The notes below the pieces were generated by a model. That model had not been told where the DNA came from. It ran no database searches and saw only the letters and a program-made list of their open reading frames with translations. Below are positions 23,025 to 33,744 of a stretch of DNA of 64,000 nt, one piece after another (the stretch's first letter is position 1; the number at the start of each line of letters is the position of its first letter). Source of the DNA: Hedera helix. Its lineage: Eukaryota > Streptophyta > Magnoliopsida > Apiales > Araliaceae. The stretch lies in NCBI GenBank assembly GCA_947179155.2, contig OX359264.1, positions 50,479,702 through 50,543,701 of the forward strand, written 5' to 3'. The translations under genes and the position numbers were made by a program.

Positions 23025-23968
23025 CTGATTTATTGGAAAGAATTTACTCAATACGAGTAAACTAAAAAAGGGTGGTACATGTCCAAATTATTTAGACCGA
23101 CACACATATATCATCAATGCATGCATGAATGATTTATACTTCGCTTCTTCCCAACTATCATGCATGCACTACAACACATCCATGATTTTTATCAAGAATG
23201 GTCACTATTATAATTAAAAATAAATAAATAACTTGATAGGTAAAAATAATAATGATTAATACAATTCACCAAATAAAGAGTTCATTAAAAATATGTTAAT
23301 CATTACAAATTATTTTTCAAAACCCAATTTCTTGATTTTTTACTATCGCCTCATTTATTGACTCTTGAGTAAAATCGGATCGATCATGTTTATTAATAAG
23401 CCTCGAGATTCGTAAAGTAACTACAAATATTTTTTTGGCAAAACTAATACTTATACCACTAAACTTGTATGGTTTTGTGTGTTAGGCCACTGAACTTTTA
23501 ATTTCGTTAATTGGATCACTATACTAACTAATTTTTTTTAATAAGGTTATTCCGTTAAAATCAACTAACAGACGTTAGTTGATAATCCGACGTGACATTT
23601 TTTATTTGGAAATGACATGGCAAGGTAAACTAACATTTAGGCCATTGAACTTGTCGGGTTTTGTGCATTAAACCACTAAACTTTTAATTTTTTTAATTGG
23701 ACTATTATACTAATTAAAAAATTTTTAATTAGGTCATTATGTCAAATTAATTGGACGGAAGTTATCTTTATTTCCGACGAGCTTGTGCGAGTTTTTTATT
23801 ATTTTGAATATCATAAAAAAGAAGGATCATCAACAAGTAATGTTACGATTTATAATTTTAATTGAAATTGAGATAGCAGTTGCCTAACTTTTTGAATTGA
23901 AATTGAAACTGAATTTTGTACAAGTTGTAAGTACTTGATAATCCACGCCAATTTAATACATTAGTTAA

Positions 23969-24685
23969 TTAATCTTTCCATAAATTAGTCAAGTCAATGT
24001 CACAATCCATATCTCCCCATTGAAAACCATTTTTCATAGCTGGTGGAGTAAGAAGCAAACCCTTCGCCATGCTATCAATTAAACCCGGCATATTAAACAG
24101 TTCCTCCTCATCCACAAACATCATCCTTGAACTATCCGAGTTCTCTCTCTCAACTCCTATCTCCTCCTCCCCCTTCAAAGCAGGTAAATTTATCATCAAG
24201 GGTTTCATAGCTTTGCTTGGGTTTTCGACGTGCGAATTCTGTGATGAGGACGAGTAGGATGGCACAAAAGCCATAGCTCCCGCAAAAGCTGCCACTTGTA
24301 TTTCCCTAGCAGAATTTGACTTGGCTCGTTTTAGGAGCCAAGCAGAGTCTTCAAAGTTGAGGGAAGCTCCCTCGCCCCGGAGTGCCAAGGCCGCCACGTC
24401 GTGAGCCCTAGCAGCCATTTCCGGGGTAGGGAACGTCCCTAGCCAAATTCTTGACTTTTTGTTTGGCTCGCGTACTTCACAAACCCATTTCCCTCCATTT
24501 CTTTCCCTAACACCTCGATAGACCGGATGTCGCGTTTCTTTGAATTTCTTCCTCCCCGCCTTTCGCTTCTGCGAAATGAGTGGCACATTTTCCGGTGTTT
24601 GAGTATCAGAATTTGATTGAATATTATCGGTTGAAGAAGATGATGACGAGTACGACGCAGAGATATGATACTCTTCAAAGTTCAT
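23969..24685 (-). CDS. CBF/DREB1-like AP2/ERF transcription factor (copy 2, intact)
   Basis: Encodes 238 residues without intron. The CBF signature KRKAGRKKFKETRHP (residues 40-54) directly precedes the AP2 DNA-binding domain (about 55-112), followed by DSAWL (113-117), the second CBF signature. The DREB-diagnostic AP2 residues Val14 (residue 68, KWV) and Glu19 (residue 73, VRE) are present. The acidic C-terminal half has MMFVDEEELFNMPGL and GLLLTPP, like CBF activation regions; the usual LWSY end is LWKD. Family members act in the nucleus on CRT/DRE (CCGAC) promoters in cold and osmotic stress; the stress role here is inferred. An in-frame ATG at 24700 would add five residues (MHSFI); I chose 24685 because the other copies start there. 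A nearly identical paralogue is at 54088-54804. Confidence 0.92.
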   Translation of the reverse strand: MNFEEYHISASYSSSSSSTDNIQSNSDTQTPENVPLISQKRKAGRKKFKETRHPVYRGVRERNGGKWVCEVREPNKKSRIWLGTFPTPEMAARAHDVAALALRGEGASLNFEDSAWLLKRAKSNSAREIQVAAFAGAMAFVPSYSSSSQNSHVENPSKAMKPLMINLPALKGEEEIGVERENSDSSRMMFVDEEELFNMPGLIDSMAKGLLLTPPAMKNGFQWGDMDCDIDLTNLWKD

Positions 24686-24982
24686 AATGAATGAATGCAT
24701 GAACTATGAGATAGAGTGTATATATATATATATGCGAAGACGAGAGAAAGAAATAGAAAAAAATTTGGAGAGGAGAACGATTCCTCGCAGTGAGAAGCAC
24801 GAAGAAACACGTGATTTTTACTGTACAATTCTGTGGAGCACGTGGTGAAGTAAAAAATGGGCCGGAATTTTTTATTGAGTTTAAAAAACGTGTGGAAACA
24901 GAGAGTACGACTGCGGAGAGAGACGGCGGTGGGATCTGCTTCTGTCGGTTTGTATCCTAGGACGGAAAAATGGTCTCCCATC
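24686..24982 (-). promoter_or_regulatory. Proximal promoter of CBF copy 2
   Basis: A TA-rich TATA-like run lies at 24718-24735, about 40 bp upstream of the ATG. Two G-boxes (CACGTG) stand at 24808-24813 and 24839-24844. The more distal G-box of copies 1 and 3 is mutated here (AACGTGTGG at about 24888). The promoter is cut at 24983 by a hAT-type MITE. Confidence 0.55.
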
Positions 24983-25394
24983 CAGTGGCAAAACCAGAAA
25001 ATATTTAAGGGGAGTCAAAATACATTAGTAAAAAAAATTATTTATTGACGCTTGAAGTGTTTCCTTCGGTTGTACGATTGAGAAAAGACAATTGTATCTT
25101 GCGAGTTTTAATAAATCTCTTATGCTAACATATTTAATTCGATCCTAATTATTTTTCAAAATACATTTTAAAATCCTAAATAGTCTAAGAGGCATTTGAG
25201 TTATAATATGTATTGGAGGGGTTGGTGACCTATATATGATATATGGTTTATGTATTTTATTATTGACATAATAATTAACGAGGGTGCATGAATTAATAAT
25301 AAGTGTATATATATGCTCAAAACTTGAATACCACTCAACTTGTAAATTTTTGTATAGTCGATTATTAATTAAAAAAAATAATGAATTAAATGGT

Positions 25395-25480
25395 AAGAAA
25401 ACAAGTATTTCTAAGAATTGTACTTGAGACCTCTCGCACCCTAAGCAAAAATCATCCCACTAGACCAAATGCCCATATGG
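25395..25480 (-). repeat. tRNA-derived (SINE-like) segment, copy 1
   Basis: The minus strand reads CATTTGGTCTAGTGGGATGA, a tRNA A-box-like motif, then about 35 bases later GGTCTCAAGTACAATTC, a B-box-like motif. It is followed by an A/T-rich tail. A second, better-kept copy follows at 25555-25655. The 3' stem of a functional tRNA is not evident. Confidence 0.55.
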
Positions 25481-25554
25481 TCATTCCTAGGAGTTATAAA
25501 TTTATAACTAAAAAAATAATGAATTTAAATAGTAAAAAAACATGTATTAAATAA

Positions 25555-25655
25555 TATATTGGCATTACAAGAATTGAACTCAAGACCTCTTACAAGTTGC
25601 ACCCTACTAAGCAAGAATCTTACCACTAGACCAAATATCCATATGGCATTTCATA
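25555..25655 (-). repeat. tRNA-derived (SINE-like) segment, copy 2
   Basis: The minus strand has GGTCTAGTGGTAAGATTC (A box, as in tRNA-Gly) and GGTCTTGAGTTCAATTC (B box), about 45 bases apart, then a T/A-rich tail ending like copy 1. The pair looks like a tandem duplication within the MITE. Confidence 0.6.
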
Positions 25656-25656
25656 C

Positions 25657-25720
<64 letters not shown>

Positions 25721-25788
25721 ATTAATCTTCGGAATAGGTAGGGGGGGGGGGGTCAACTGACCCCCCTGGTTCCGCCAATGCCCCCATC

Positions 25789-25953
25789 TCTTTCTATTTC
25801 TCTATTTGCGGTGCTGATGTTTGCTTTATTCGTGCACGCTGAGGAGACACACTTTATACGCTGTATGATGAATTTTATTTGGAATCCTAAATGATAATTG
25901 AAAATTTTGTATTTTTTTGTATTAGTAGTATTAGTATTTTAAAAAAATAGATA

Positions 25954-25987
<34 letters not shown>
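25789..25987 (-). repeat. Unit 2 of the CBF duplication, short piece between MITE and Mutator-like element
   Basis: CTCTTTCTATTTCTCTATTTGCGG continues the promoter flank found at 570-690 and 55650-55760. It ends in a TA run where the Mutator-like element is inserted; the unit resumes at 46143. Confidence 0.7.
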
Positions 25988-25988
<1 letters not shown>

Positions 25989-26186
25989 CAAAAAAGGACA
26001 TTCACTATCTTAATCATTCCTTATTATGTTGAACGGAGGAGATTTAAACTAATAAAATCGCATCCGCTAAAGCAACTAGCGGACCATTTAGTATGATATC
26101 TCTTGACAGGATTGCCCCTTATTAATACAAACAACGTCGGTTTCGTGAAGTGAAATTACACCATCCGCTAGTTGTTCTAGCGGATG
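25988..26186 (+). repeat. Left terminal inverted repeat of the MULE
   Basis: Matches the reverse complement of 45943-46142 over about 200 bp, with landmarks GAGATTTAAACTAATAAAAT, CCATTTAGTATGATATC and TTTCGTGAAGTGAAATTA. It contains two stem-loop motifs, at 26061-26083 (CATCCGCTA...TAGCGGA) and 26158-26190 (14 bp arms ACACCATCCGCTAG and complement, loop TTGTT). Confidence 0.85.
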
Positions 26187-26629
26187 GTGTATTTTCAAAA
26201 TCCAGTGTTAAAGAATTGGGGAAAGAAACAGTTAAAGAATTGGGAAAAAAACTAAGCCCTAACATTCGACTGAGAGTTACTCCAAAAATTTCCTCTACCA
26301 TTCTTCTTATATCCATCGATTCCTTTGAATAATATAAAGTAAACTGAAAAGCATGCAAGATTTAGCGGACGAGATCAAGTTATTCAACAGTTAATCGGTA
26401 AGTTATTATGAATGAGGTTAATTTCATGGACGGATATGTTTGTTAGATGTGCAATAGCTTTGTTTTTTCCAAAACATAGTATCATATAGATTTTATGAAA
26501 GACCTAACTTCAGTTTAGTTTGTTGTTGTTCCTCCGTTTTCTGTTTGATATTGGGTTGTTGCTTGTTGTTATGTGCACATATGAGGTTGAAATTGTTTGA
26601 TATTTGTTCATGTTTGTCTGAAATAAAGT
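26187..26629. other. MULE subterminal non-coding sequence
   Basis: No gene recognised. Further degraded TAGCGGA words occur (near 26361). Confidence 0.5.
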
Positions 26630-26943
26630 CACTACAAGAAAAGCGGTTAGTTCCGACGAAATTAATTCTGACGGAAATAATTCCGTCGTAATTAGTGTTA
26701 TATCGACGGAATATTCCGTCAAGGTTAATTCTCTCGAAAATAACATAATTCCGACGAAATTTCGTCGAAAATACAGCACTCCGTTGGTGCCAAAGTTCCT
26801 GCGCCCGGGAATATAATGTCGACGGAACAAATCTGTATGGTTGACGGAAATTTTGTCGGGAATAATAGATTTTCGACGGAAATTTCGTCGAGAATAAATT
26901 AAAAACCCTATTTCAGCGTCTTTTTCCCCCAGTCGCCTCCGGT

Positions 26944-26982
<39 letters not shown>

Positions 26983-27372
26983 TCACTGTCGCTTCTCTCT
27001 CTCTCCACTCTTATTTCCCGACTCTCTCTCTCTCCCTCCGACCTCACGTCACCTTTGCTGCCGTCCGTTGCCACAACCTTTGTTGCCGTCTCCCGTTTCT
27101 CCGTCCGTTGCCACAGCCTTTGCCGCCGTCTGTTTGGACCTCCGTCGCCGCCGCCGCCGTCCGTTGCCATCTCCGACCACACCTCACCGTCTGTTCGTAA
27201 GGTGTGTATATATATATATATATTACTGATGAAATGTGATAAATATATATATATTGTGAATTTAATTTGTATTCTAAAAATTAATATTTGTACGTGAATT
27301 TAATTTGTGCAATTATAGCTATTTCTTTTATGCTTATTTTGTGTAGTTGGTACATTAACTATTGTAGTATTA

Positions 27373-28560
27373 TGGATCCTGTGGCTAAGGCCACTTTACA
27401 TGCCATCTGTCTGACACACCTCCTCATTGGCTGCATGCGATTTACGCAGTACGCGCAACATGATGCCTCCTTCATGGATACCGTGTTACGTGAATTTCAC
27501 GTAAGTTATTTTAAATAATTTAAACTGTATACGTACATATTACTTACACATTCTCTTGTTTTTTTTCCCTGATAAGTTAGTTCTTTTTCTTAGATTTATT
27601 TTAGATATGAGGAGGGCATCTCTCAGGCAGCCGACGACGGTGTTATTACATGTCGCAAAGAACTACGCTGACTGGTTGTATAAAATGAGACATAGGGCTG
27701 CCCGGGCAGTTGTAGACCAGCCCGGGACTACTATTCAAGACCATCAGCTCGATATTGTCTCAGATGCAGCATGGGAGGTCATGTGTACTCATTGGGATGC
27801 TGACGACTTCAAAAAAAAATCAGAACAAATGAAGAAAAAATCGTAGCCAGCTTCGAGTAGTACACACTACGGGTTCACGGTCATTTGAAGAAGTGAAATC
27901 GGTATGTATATATTTAGTTTACTTTAATATTCTCATAAAAATATGTACTAAATAAAGGATAAATTAAAAATTTATTTGTTAGGTCATGAGCGGTGAGTTG
28001 GGACGACCTCCCACCGTGATCGAGTTCTGGGATAGAGCCCACACGCCAAAGGAATTTACTATGTCACAGGCAGCTGCAGCTATACGGGTAAGAGTTTTTA
28101 TAAAGTTATGTAATAATTAGTATCATGTACTTAATAAAATGAGTCAATAAATTACCATATACATAATAAATTGCAGGACCGATTTCAGAGCCTTCAGGAC
28201 AAGCATGTAGCTGAGTTGCAGGTTGCTAGGGGAGATTCTACCTTCACTCAGTCCGACATTAGCTTATCTAGGGATGAGGAGATGGCTCTTTGGGTCGCGT
28301 CTCAAGATCCCCCTAGTAGCACTTCGAGCAGATATCGAGTGTTGGGGCTGCTGAGGGTACCAGCATATACATTGACCGGAGGTATTTATTGTAGTATGTT
28401 GTTCGTTAATTCAAAATTTATATTGATATTCAATATTTTTTTAATGCTGGTGGTGTCGATCGCGACCGCGGGGGGGGGGGGGGGGGGGGGGGGGGGTGAC
28501 GACGATGATTTTCATACACCACAGCAGAACCGTCGATCCCCGGGCAACGATTCTTTGTAG
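27373..28560 (+). pseudogene. TnpA-like (Ptta/En/Spm plant transposase) gene of the CACTA element
   Basis: Probable spliced gene. Exon 1, from ATG 27373 (MDPVAKATLHAIC), ends at GTAAGT (27500). Exon 2 starts near 27607 (MRRASLRQPTT) and runs to GTATGT (27901). Exon 3 is 27982-28088 (VMSGELGRPPTVIEF). Exon 4 starts at 28177 (DRFQSLQDKHVAEL). The block PPTVIEFWDRAHTPKEF plus the RDRFQSL region resembles the plant En/Spm ORF1 family. Exon 2 has a stop (27844) and a one-base frame change before THTTGSRSFEEV, and a 27-G tract (28470-28496) sits near the 3' end, so the gene is probably broken. It may bind the subterminal repeats, by analogy with TnpA. Confidence 0.6.
28470..28496 (+). repeat. Poly-G tract, 27 bases
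   Basis: An uninterrupted run of Gs preceded by GCGACCGC. It lies in the 3' part of the CACTA gene and may be variable in length or an assembly-sensitive site. Confidence 0.9.
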
Positions 28561-29286
28561 ACAGCTGGTAGAACTAGTTTCATTTAGTTGTATAGATTAT
28601 AATTTAGCTTAATAGATTCTAATTCATCGTAATTTTGTTGAGTTTGTAAAGTATTGTACTTTTAAACGATAATTTATTTTATAATGTGTCGTCGTTTATA
28701 TTTATATGATGTGTGTGAACATAAAGAATGGATTGTTGTTGTGTTGTTGGGATAAAGCAAGTTTGCAGGTACAAAAATGTGGTTTTAAAACCTGGCACTG
28801 AAAAAGCAAAAAACACATTAAAAAAACAAATTTATTATTTCCGACAGAATTATATAGTTTCGACGGAAATTCTGTCGGAATTTAGGCATTAAATGAATAT
28901 CTGCGTAAATATTAAAAACATCATTTTCGACGGAACATTTTAATTTCGACGGAAATTGTGTCGGTATTAATAGTATTATTTCGACGGACTCAAACTATTC
29001 CAACAGAAGTTTCGTCGTAGATGAAAGGGGAAGGCCGACGGAATTATAAATCTCGACGGAATATATTCTGTCGTAGTCAATTTAATGCAGACGGAAGTAA
29101 CGACAGAAAATAATCCGTCGAAAATATTTTATTCCGACCGAATTCTCGACAAAATTAATCCCGATGCGATTATTTCCGTCCGAATTGACGACTGAATTTT
29201 CCGTCGATTATAACCTAAGTTCAACAGAATATCCTTATATCCGACGGAATATTCCGTCGGAATTGGCCTGTTTTCTTGTAGTGAGT

Positions 29287-30309
29287 AAAAGTATGCTAAA
29301 ACAATGCCGAGATTTTTCACTTTGGTTGTCATAAAGTATATTTGTAGTGAATCAACCTCAGTTGATAATTATAATTTCGTTGAATAAGAATGGTTTACAC
29401 TTGAGGAAATCCACATTCAGAATCAATCTGTAGGGATAAAAAAGTGACCATATGCAGAAAAACGAGATGAAATAAGTTGTCATAAGTTTTATGCCTGGCC
29501 AGAGTCAAACAAACCATACATGAGTGTATTTTTAGGAAAATTATGCTACTAAATGGTAATGGACAAATGATGTAAAACGTATGATGATTGACATTCTTAG
29601 TAATATACAAAAGCATGTGTTAATTATTATTTTAACAAGAGGCGTATATAAATGATGATATATGCTTCTAGAGTTTTACACTAATTATTTCGCAACAAAG
29701 TATTAGCTTTCTTGCAATTATGGGGAGAACGTAAAGATGAATACAACCACATGCTTAAAATTTATATAGTTTTCCTTACGATCAAAGGCTTTTGTGTTTT
29801 GGTATTCGTTATCTTGAGAAACTCATTTTGTTTCAATACTTACATCCACTTTGTTGACACTCATACATAGATGATATCACTATAAATACTAATTTCATTA
29901 TTTTTTGTTGTATCTTGCTCTTTTTACCTATTTTGATGTCTGATGATTTATTAGACGTAATACTCTACGAAATTATGTTCTTTCTATCTTGTATCCATTG
30001 CCATTCCATCTTCTTTGCTATATTTCAGTTTCAAAATTGATCTATTGTACGTCATTTTCTTAATAGTATATTATATGTTTAGGAGAGGAAAACTATATAA
30101 AATTATAGAACCGAAGGGTGCATGAAAGAGATCTTAATAAAGCAAAACTACTATCAATGAATTTATATGAAAATTAATTTATACGTTTTTCTACCTCTAT
30201 GATATTTAGATTTCTTTCCGATTCATTTCAAACTTTGATGGGAATTTTTATAAATTGTTTAATTCTTGACATAGTGATGCATGTTTAGGTAAGCTATAGA
30301 TATTAATCT
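29287..30309. other. MULE interior, no gene recognised
   Basis: AT-rich sequence between the CACTA insertion and the PMD/Ulp1 gene. No supported reading frame; it may contain the promoter and 5' UTR of that gene. Confidence 0.4.
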
Positions 30310-33300
30310 CGGACCGTATAATCCTATTGTGTTGTGGGATCAAGAAAATCACGTTTCCTCAAACTTATGGAAAAATAATGTAAGTTTATTAATCTATAGC
30401 AACTTTCTCTTTCTTAAACTTGTTATAAACATTCATGTTCCGACAATTTATGTTTTTATGTTGTTGGGCGCAATTTATGTTTTTATGTTGTTGGGCTTGT
30501 AGGATAGGGGTGTGTTAGAAATTTGTCAAATGTCAGCAAAATTAATTGAATTGAAGTTGACTGAACAACAATTTTTGTTGAAAAATTTAGGTTTTGGTAT
30601 ATTTTGTCATCAAGATGTAGTCTCAAAAATTGATGCATCTCTTTTATCTGCTCTAGTTGAGCGTTAGAGAAATGAAACAAATTCGTTTCACTTAAATTGT
30701 GGAGAGATTAGTATTACACTAGAGGATATGGGATTTTTATTCGGGTTGCCCATATTAGGAAAACCTTTGACTTGTGGAGAGCTTGAGTATCCTAAACTTT
30801 ATTTTATAAAGATTTTTGGCCAACAAGCTCCTGAAAATGATTGGGACCATGCCATAAAAGAGGGGGCATAAATTTGACATGGTTAAGACATAGATGTGGA
30901 CAATTACCTGAGGATGCTACTCTTGATGATGTGGTTAAACACACTAAGGCATACCTATTATACTTATGTGGTGCTATTTTGTTCCCAACTAAAAGTAAAA
31001 ATATTGTGCATCCTAGATATTTGTTGTTATTGAAAAGATTGGATGAGATAGTTACATATGCTTGGGGGGCAGCAGTTTTAGGACATTTGAATAAGGGTTG
31101 CATGATGTTACCCGCAAAACAACGACAAAATTTGCACGATGTGCAACCCTTCTTCTGATATAGGCACATGAAAGGTTCAACATTGGTCGTCTTACCCCTA
31201 GGCCTAAGTCCCAAAAGTTGATACCTAGGGCATTATCCTGGGCATAATCATATTTTGATCCTACTTCAAAATATTGTCAGCGTCGAAAAAATACGCATCA
31301 CCATCTTCTATTTTACCGATGAGAGTCTGATATTATGTTGGAAAACGTATATTGTGTGGCGTCCATATCATCAGTTATTCGATAGACACTTGTGTTGGGA
31401 CTTTTTTGAAGCAAGGTTAGGTGGAGCCTCACGTATACCTTTAATACATTATGATACTGTCGAGTTCTAAATGCCTGACAAATTCACGATGCAATTTAGA
31501 TATTTGTAGTCTTATCCATCTGATTCTGAAAACATGGTCGAATTGATATTGTTTGAAAAAATAAATTATGAAAATCATAGAACCAATTACATTTGAGTGT
31601 GGTAGGAGTACATGGAAACTTTAAAAGGCCAAGTGTTGGAAGCTTTGCAGCATATATCTACTGATGATTATATGAGACGGTACATGGAAATTACTCGAAA
31701 ACAGATACACCATCATCTAACCTGTAGGGTCCAAGGGTCAGATTATGAGCCACGTGCATTCATTGACCAACATGCTACTGTAAACAATACTGTAATTTGT
31801 TTAATTTAATATATTTATTAATTTTGTTGTGTTTTACATTGATTACCTTATTTTCCTAATATAATATTTGATTTTTTGTTGTTTTGTAGCTTGAGTCTGC
31901 AAATTATATATTTGAAAAGATTTTTACAATTGAATAACCCCCAGAATTGAGAAACATGTATCAGGCATGGTTTAATACACTGTACCAACCCTTAATGAGT
32001 AACTACAAAGGGGTTTCAATAAATCCAAATCCAAAGCAACCCATCTTTGCACAAATGGAGATTGACATAACGGGATCCCAACCTCCGGTTCAAGAGTCTC
32101 AACCTGTCGTTGGGCTTTCTACTCGACAGAGTACGAAACTACCAGTCAGAAGGAGGATAGAGGGCACAAAATACTCTCATTTCATGAAGGAGTTAAAGAT
32201 TAAGAAAGTTACATGGCTAAATATTCATTGGTTTAGTCCAACTTACGATCCTTCAGAGTTTTCGCATATATATCCAAATAGTTTATACGTATTGCAATTT
32301 AAAGACGTGAACTCTTGAGGCCACTGGTTGGTTATGGTCACACGACTTAGATGCATATTTGATGCTTTTAAGAGATAGAGAAGCTAATATGTGGATGGAA
32401 GGAATCGAGAGATGGACATTATTTTATTTCATGCCTACGTTCTTTGTAGAGTTGGCTATTGAACACTTGCCGAGTTGGGGAGGTATTAAGTCAAGCACAT
32501 GAAATTTTTTAAAAAGTTACATCAATCCTGAAGTTGGCTCCTCAGTAGACGAGTGTGATTACATATTTATTCCAGTGGTGAATGAAAGCAACTCACATTT
32601 CTTTTTGTTTGTTTGGAGTGTGAAAAAATGGAAAATTCAGCTATTAGATCCTTTATATGATGATAAACCAGCCATGCTATTGACGCAATTGTACCAAAAA
32701 TATTTTAAAGTTGTGGTAAGTTCACATTTATTCTCTTTATTTTGGTATTATGACAAAGACGTGTAGTTCCTTTGCTTAATTTGTTCTTTTGTGGTAAACA
32801 GGTTGATGTAATTCCTTGGCTACTTCGTGAGGGAAATCCAAATGGAAAATGATCTAAATCGAAGTTGAAAGTTAAAGTATGTGTGAATAGGCCGACGTAA
32901 TGGAATTCAGATGATTGTGTCTAGAGCCAGACGACTCGTAAAGAGATAAACCATCTGCCCCATCTATTGACTTAGATGAGGAGTCTCGTCTTGAGCACGA
33001 AACATCGACTGGTCGAACAGAGACGAAAATCGGTCATAGTGATCCGGGAGTCCCGTGTGGAAGGGCTCTCGCTCAACGGATCAATTTCTTCTTTTGGTTC
33101 TTTATTGATTTATATACTCATCATCATCCCACCGCTCCTACCAATGCGCAGTATATATGTAGCAAAGTACATTGATTTTTTCATGTACCAGATTAACATT
33201 ACCAAAGAACTGAGGTGGAGTGTTAGCGATGATAATGTATTTAGGTTTATAATTGCACCTGAGATTAGGATGTGCAAAGCTAGGAAGATTCCTCAAGCTT

Positions 33301-33335
33301 ACCTTTGTAATGAACAACCATTAGAATTAGAGTAA
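30310..33335 (+). pseudogene. Plant mobile domain + Ulp1-like (C48) protease gene of the MULE, decayed
   Basis: Exon 1 (about 30310-30379, LGPYNPIVLWDQENHVSS) ends at GTAAGT. Exon 2 starts at 30503 (DRGVLEICQ) and carries the plant mobile domain: LVER, stop, RNETNSFHLNCGE, ITLEDMGFLFGLPI, then WLRHRCGQLP and LYLCGAILFPTKSKN. The family has Trp where the stop (30666-30668, TAG) stands. Further introns are likely at 31792-31889 and 32716-32801. The C-terminal part resembles an Ulp1 peptidase: CDYIFIPVVNESNSHFFLFV with the catalytic His, LLDPL with the Asp, and SIYVAKYIDFFM, where the expected Asp-Cys-Gly reads Met-Arg-Ser. Many stops and frame changes. In the living state it would be a SUMO-type protease linked to a transposon; here it is dead. 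Confidence 0.7.
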
Positions 33336-33526
33336 AACTCACATTTATTGAATGTACATATTTCCATTTTTGACAAATAGATTATTTTTATGCTGATTTT
33401 TAAATATTTCTCGTGGATATTATGTGGATTAAGCTTATGGTAAGGATATTGGTAATTTAAGTGTACTGTGCCTTTATTTTTTATGCTGTCATGGGCATCT
33501 ATATGTGAATACTTAGTAGTATCAGT

Positions 33527-33690
33527 TGTGACGTCCCCAAATTCGGTGCTCATGATCCAATACTTAAACCACATTCATAAATTTAATCTCTAATAACTAG
33601 CAAAAAAATATAATTAGATTCACTAGAAAAACGTGCCATCATCCTAGGTTCTATTAACGTTAAATACATACACCATCTCATTATACAAAA

Positions 33691-33744
<54 letters not shown>

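Larger units (their letters stand above)
19036..24982 (-). repeat. Unit 2 of the CBF-containing segmental duplication (gene side)
   Basis: Matches 49369-55400 almost throughout, including non-coding landmarks: the 40 bp tandem repeat, CATCGGCTGCCCCGG (20039 and 50370), GACCGGCCAGTCATGAC (21279 and 51349), the two copia-like LTRs and the CBF gene. Unit 2 alone has an extra block at about 23438-23800. The unit continues at 25789-25987 and 46143-48445, split by a MITE and a Mutator-like element. Confidence 0.85.
24983..25780. mobile_element. hAT-type MITE, 798 bp, upstream of CBF copy 2
   Basis: The ends are imperfect inverted repeats: CAGTGGCAAAACCAG on the left, and CATTGGCGGAACCAG on the reverse of the right. 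Flanking 8 bp target duplications are CTCCCATC (24975-24982) and CCCCCATC (25781-25788), one mismatch. Units 1 and 3 lack the insertion at this point. There is no transposase. Inside are two tRNA-like segments and a (TA)n tract at 25670-25718. Confidence 0.8.
26630..29283 (+). mobile_element. CACTA (En/Spm-type) transposon, non-autonomous
   Basis: Starts CACTACAAGAAAA and ends TTTTCTTGTAGTG, exact CACTA terminal inverted repeats. It is flanked by the 3 bp target duplication AGT (26627-26629 and 29284-29286). Both subterminal regions (26650-26900 and 28838-29260) are packed with variants of the palindromic word TTCCGACGGAA, the expected TnpA-type binding arrays. Length 2654 bp. It carries only a TnpA-like gene and no TnpD/DDE transposase, so it depends on another element. 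Confidence 0.93.

Noticed and set aside
25395..25655. Functional tRNA genes
   Set aside because: A and B boxes are present but acceptor and anticodon stems cannot be drawn, and there are two degenerate tandem copies; SINE-like remnants fit better.
26943..27297. Overlapping Glu/Arg-rich and Ser/Pro-rich reading frames
   Set aside because: Low-complexity CT-rich leader of the CACTA element; both frames are composition artefacts.
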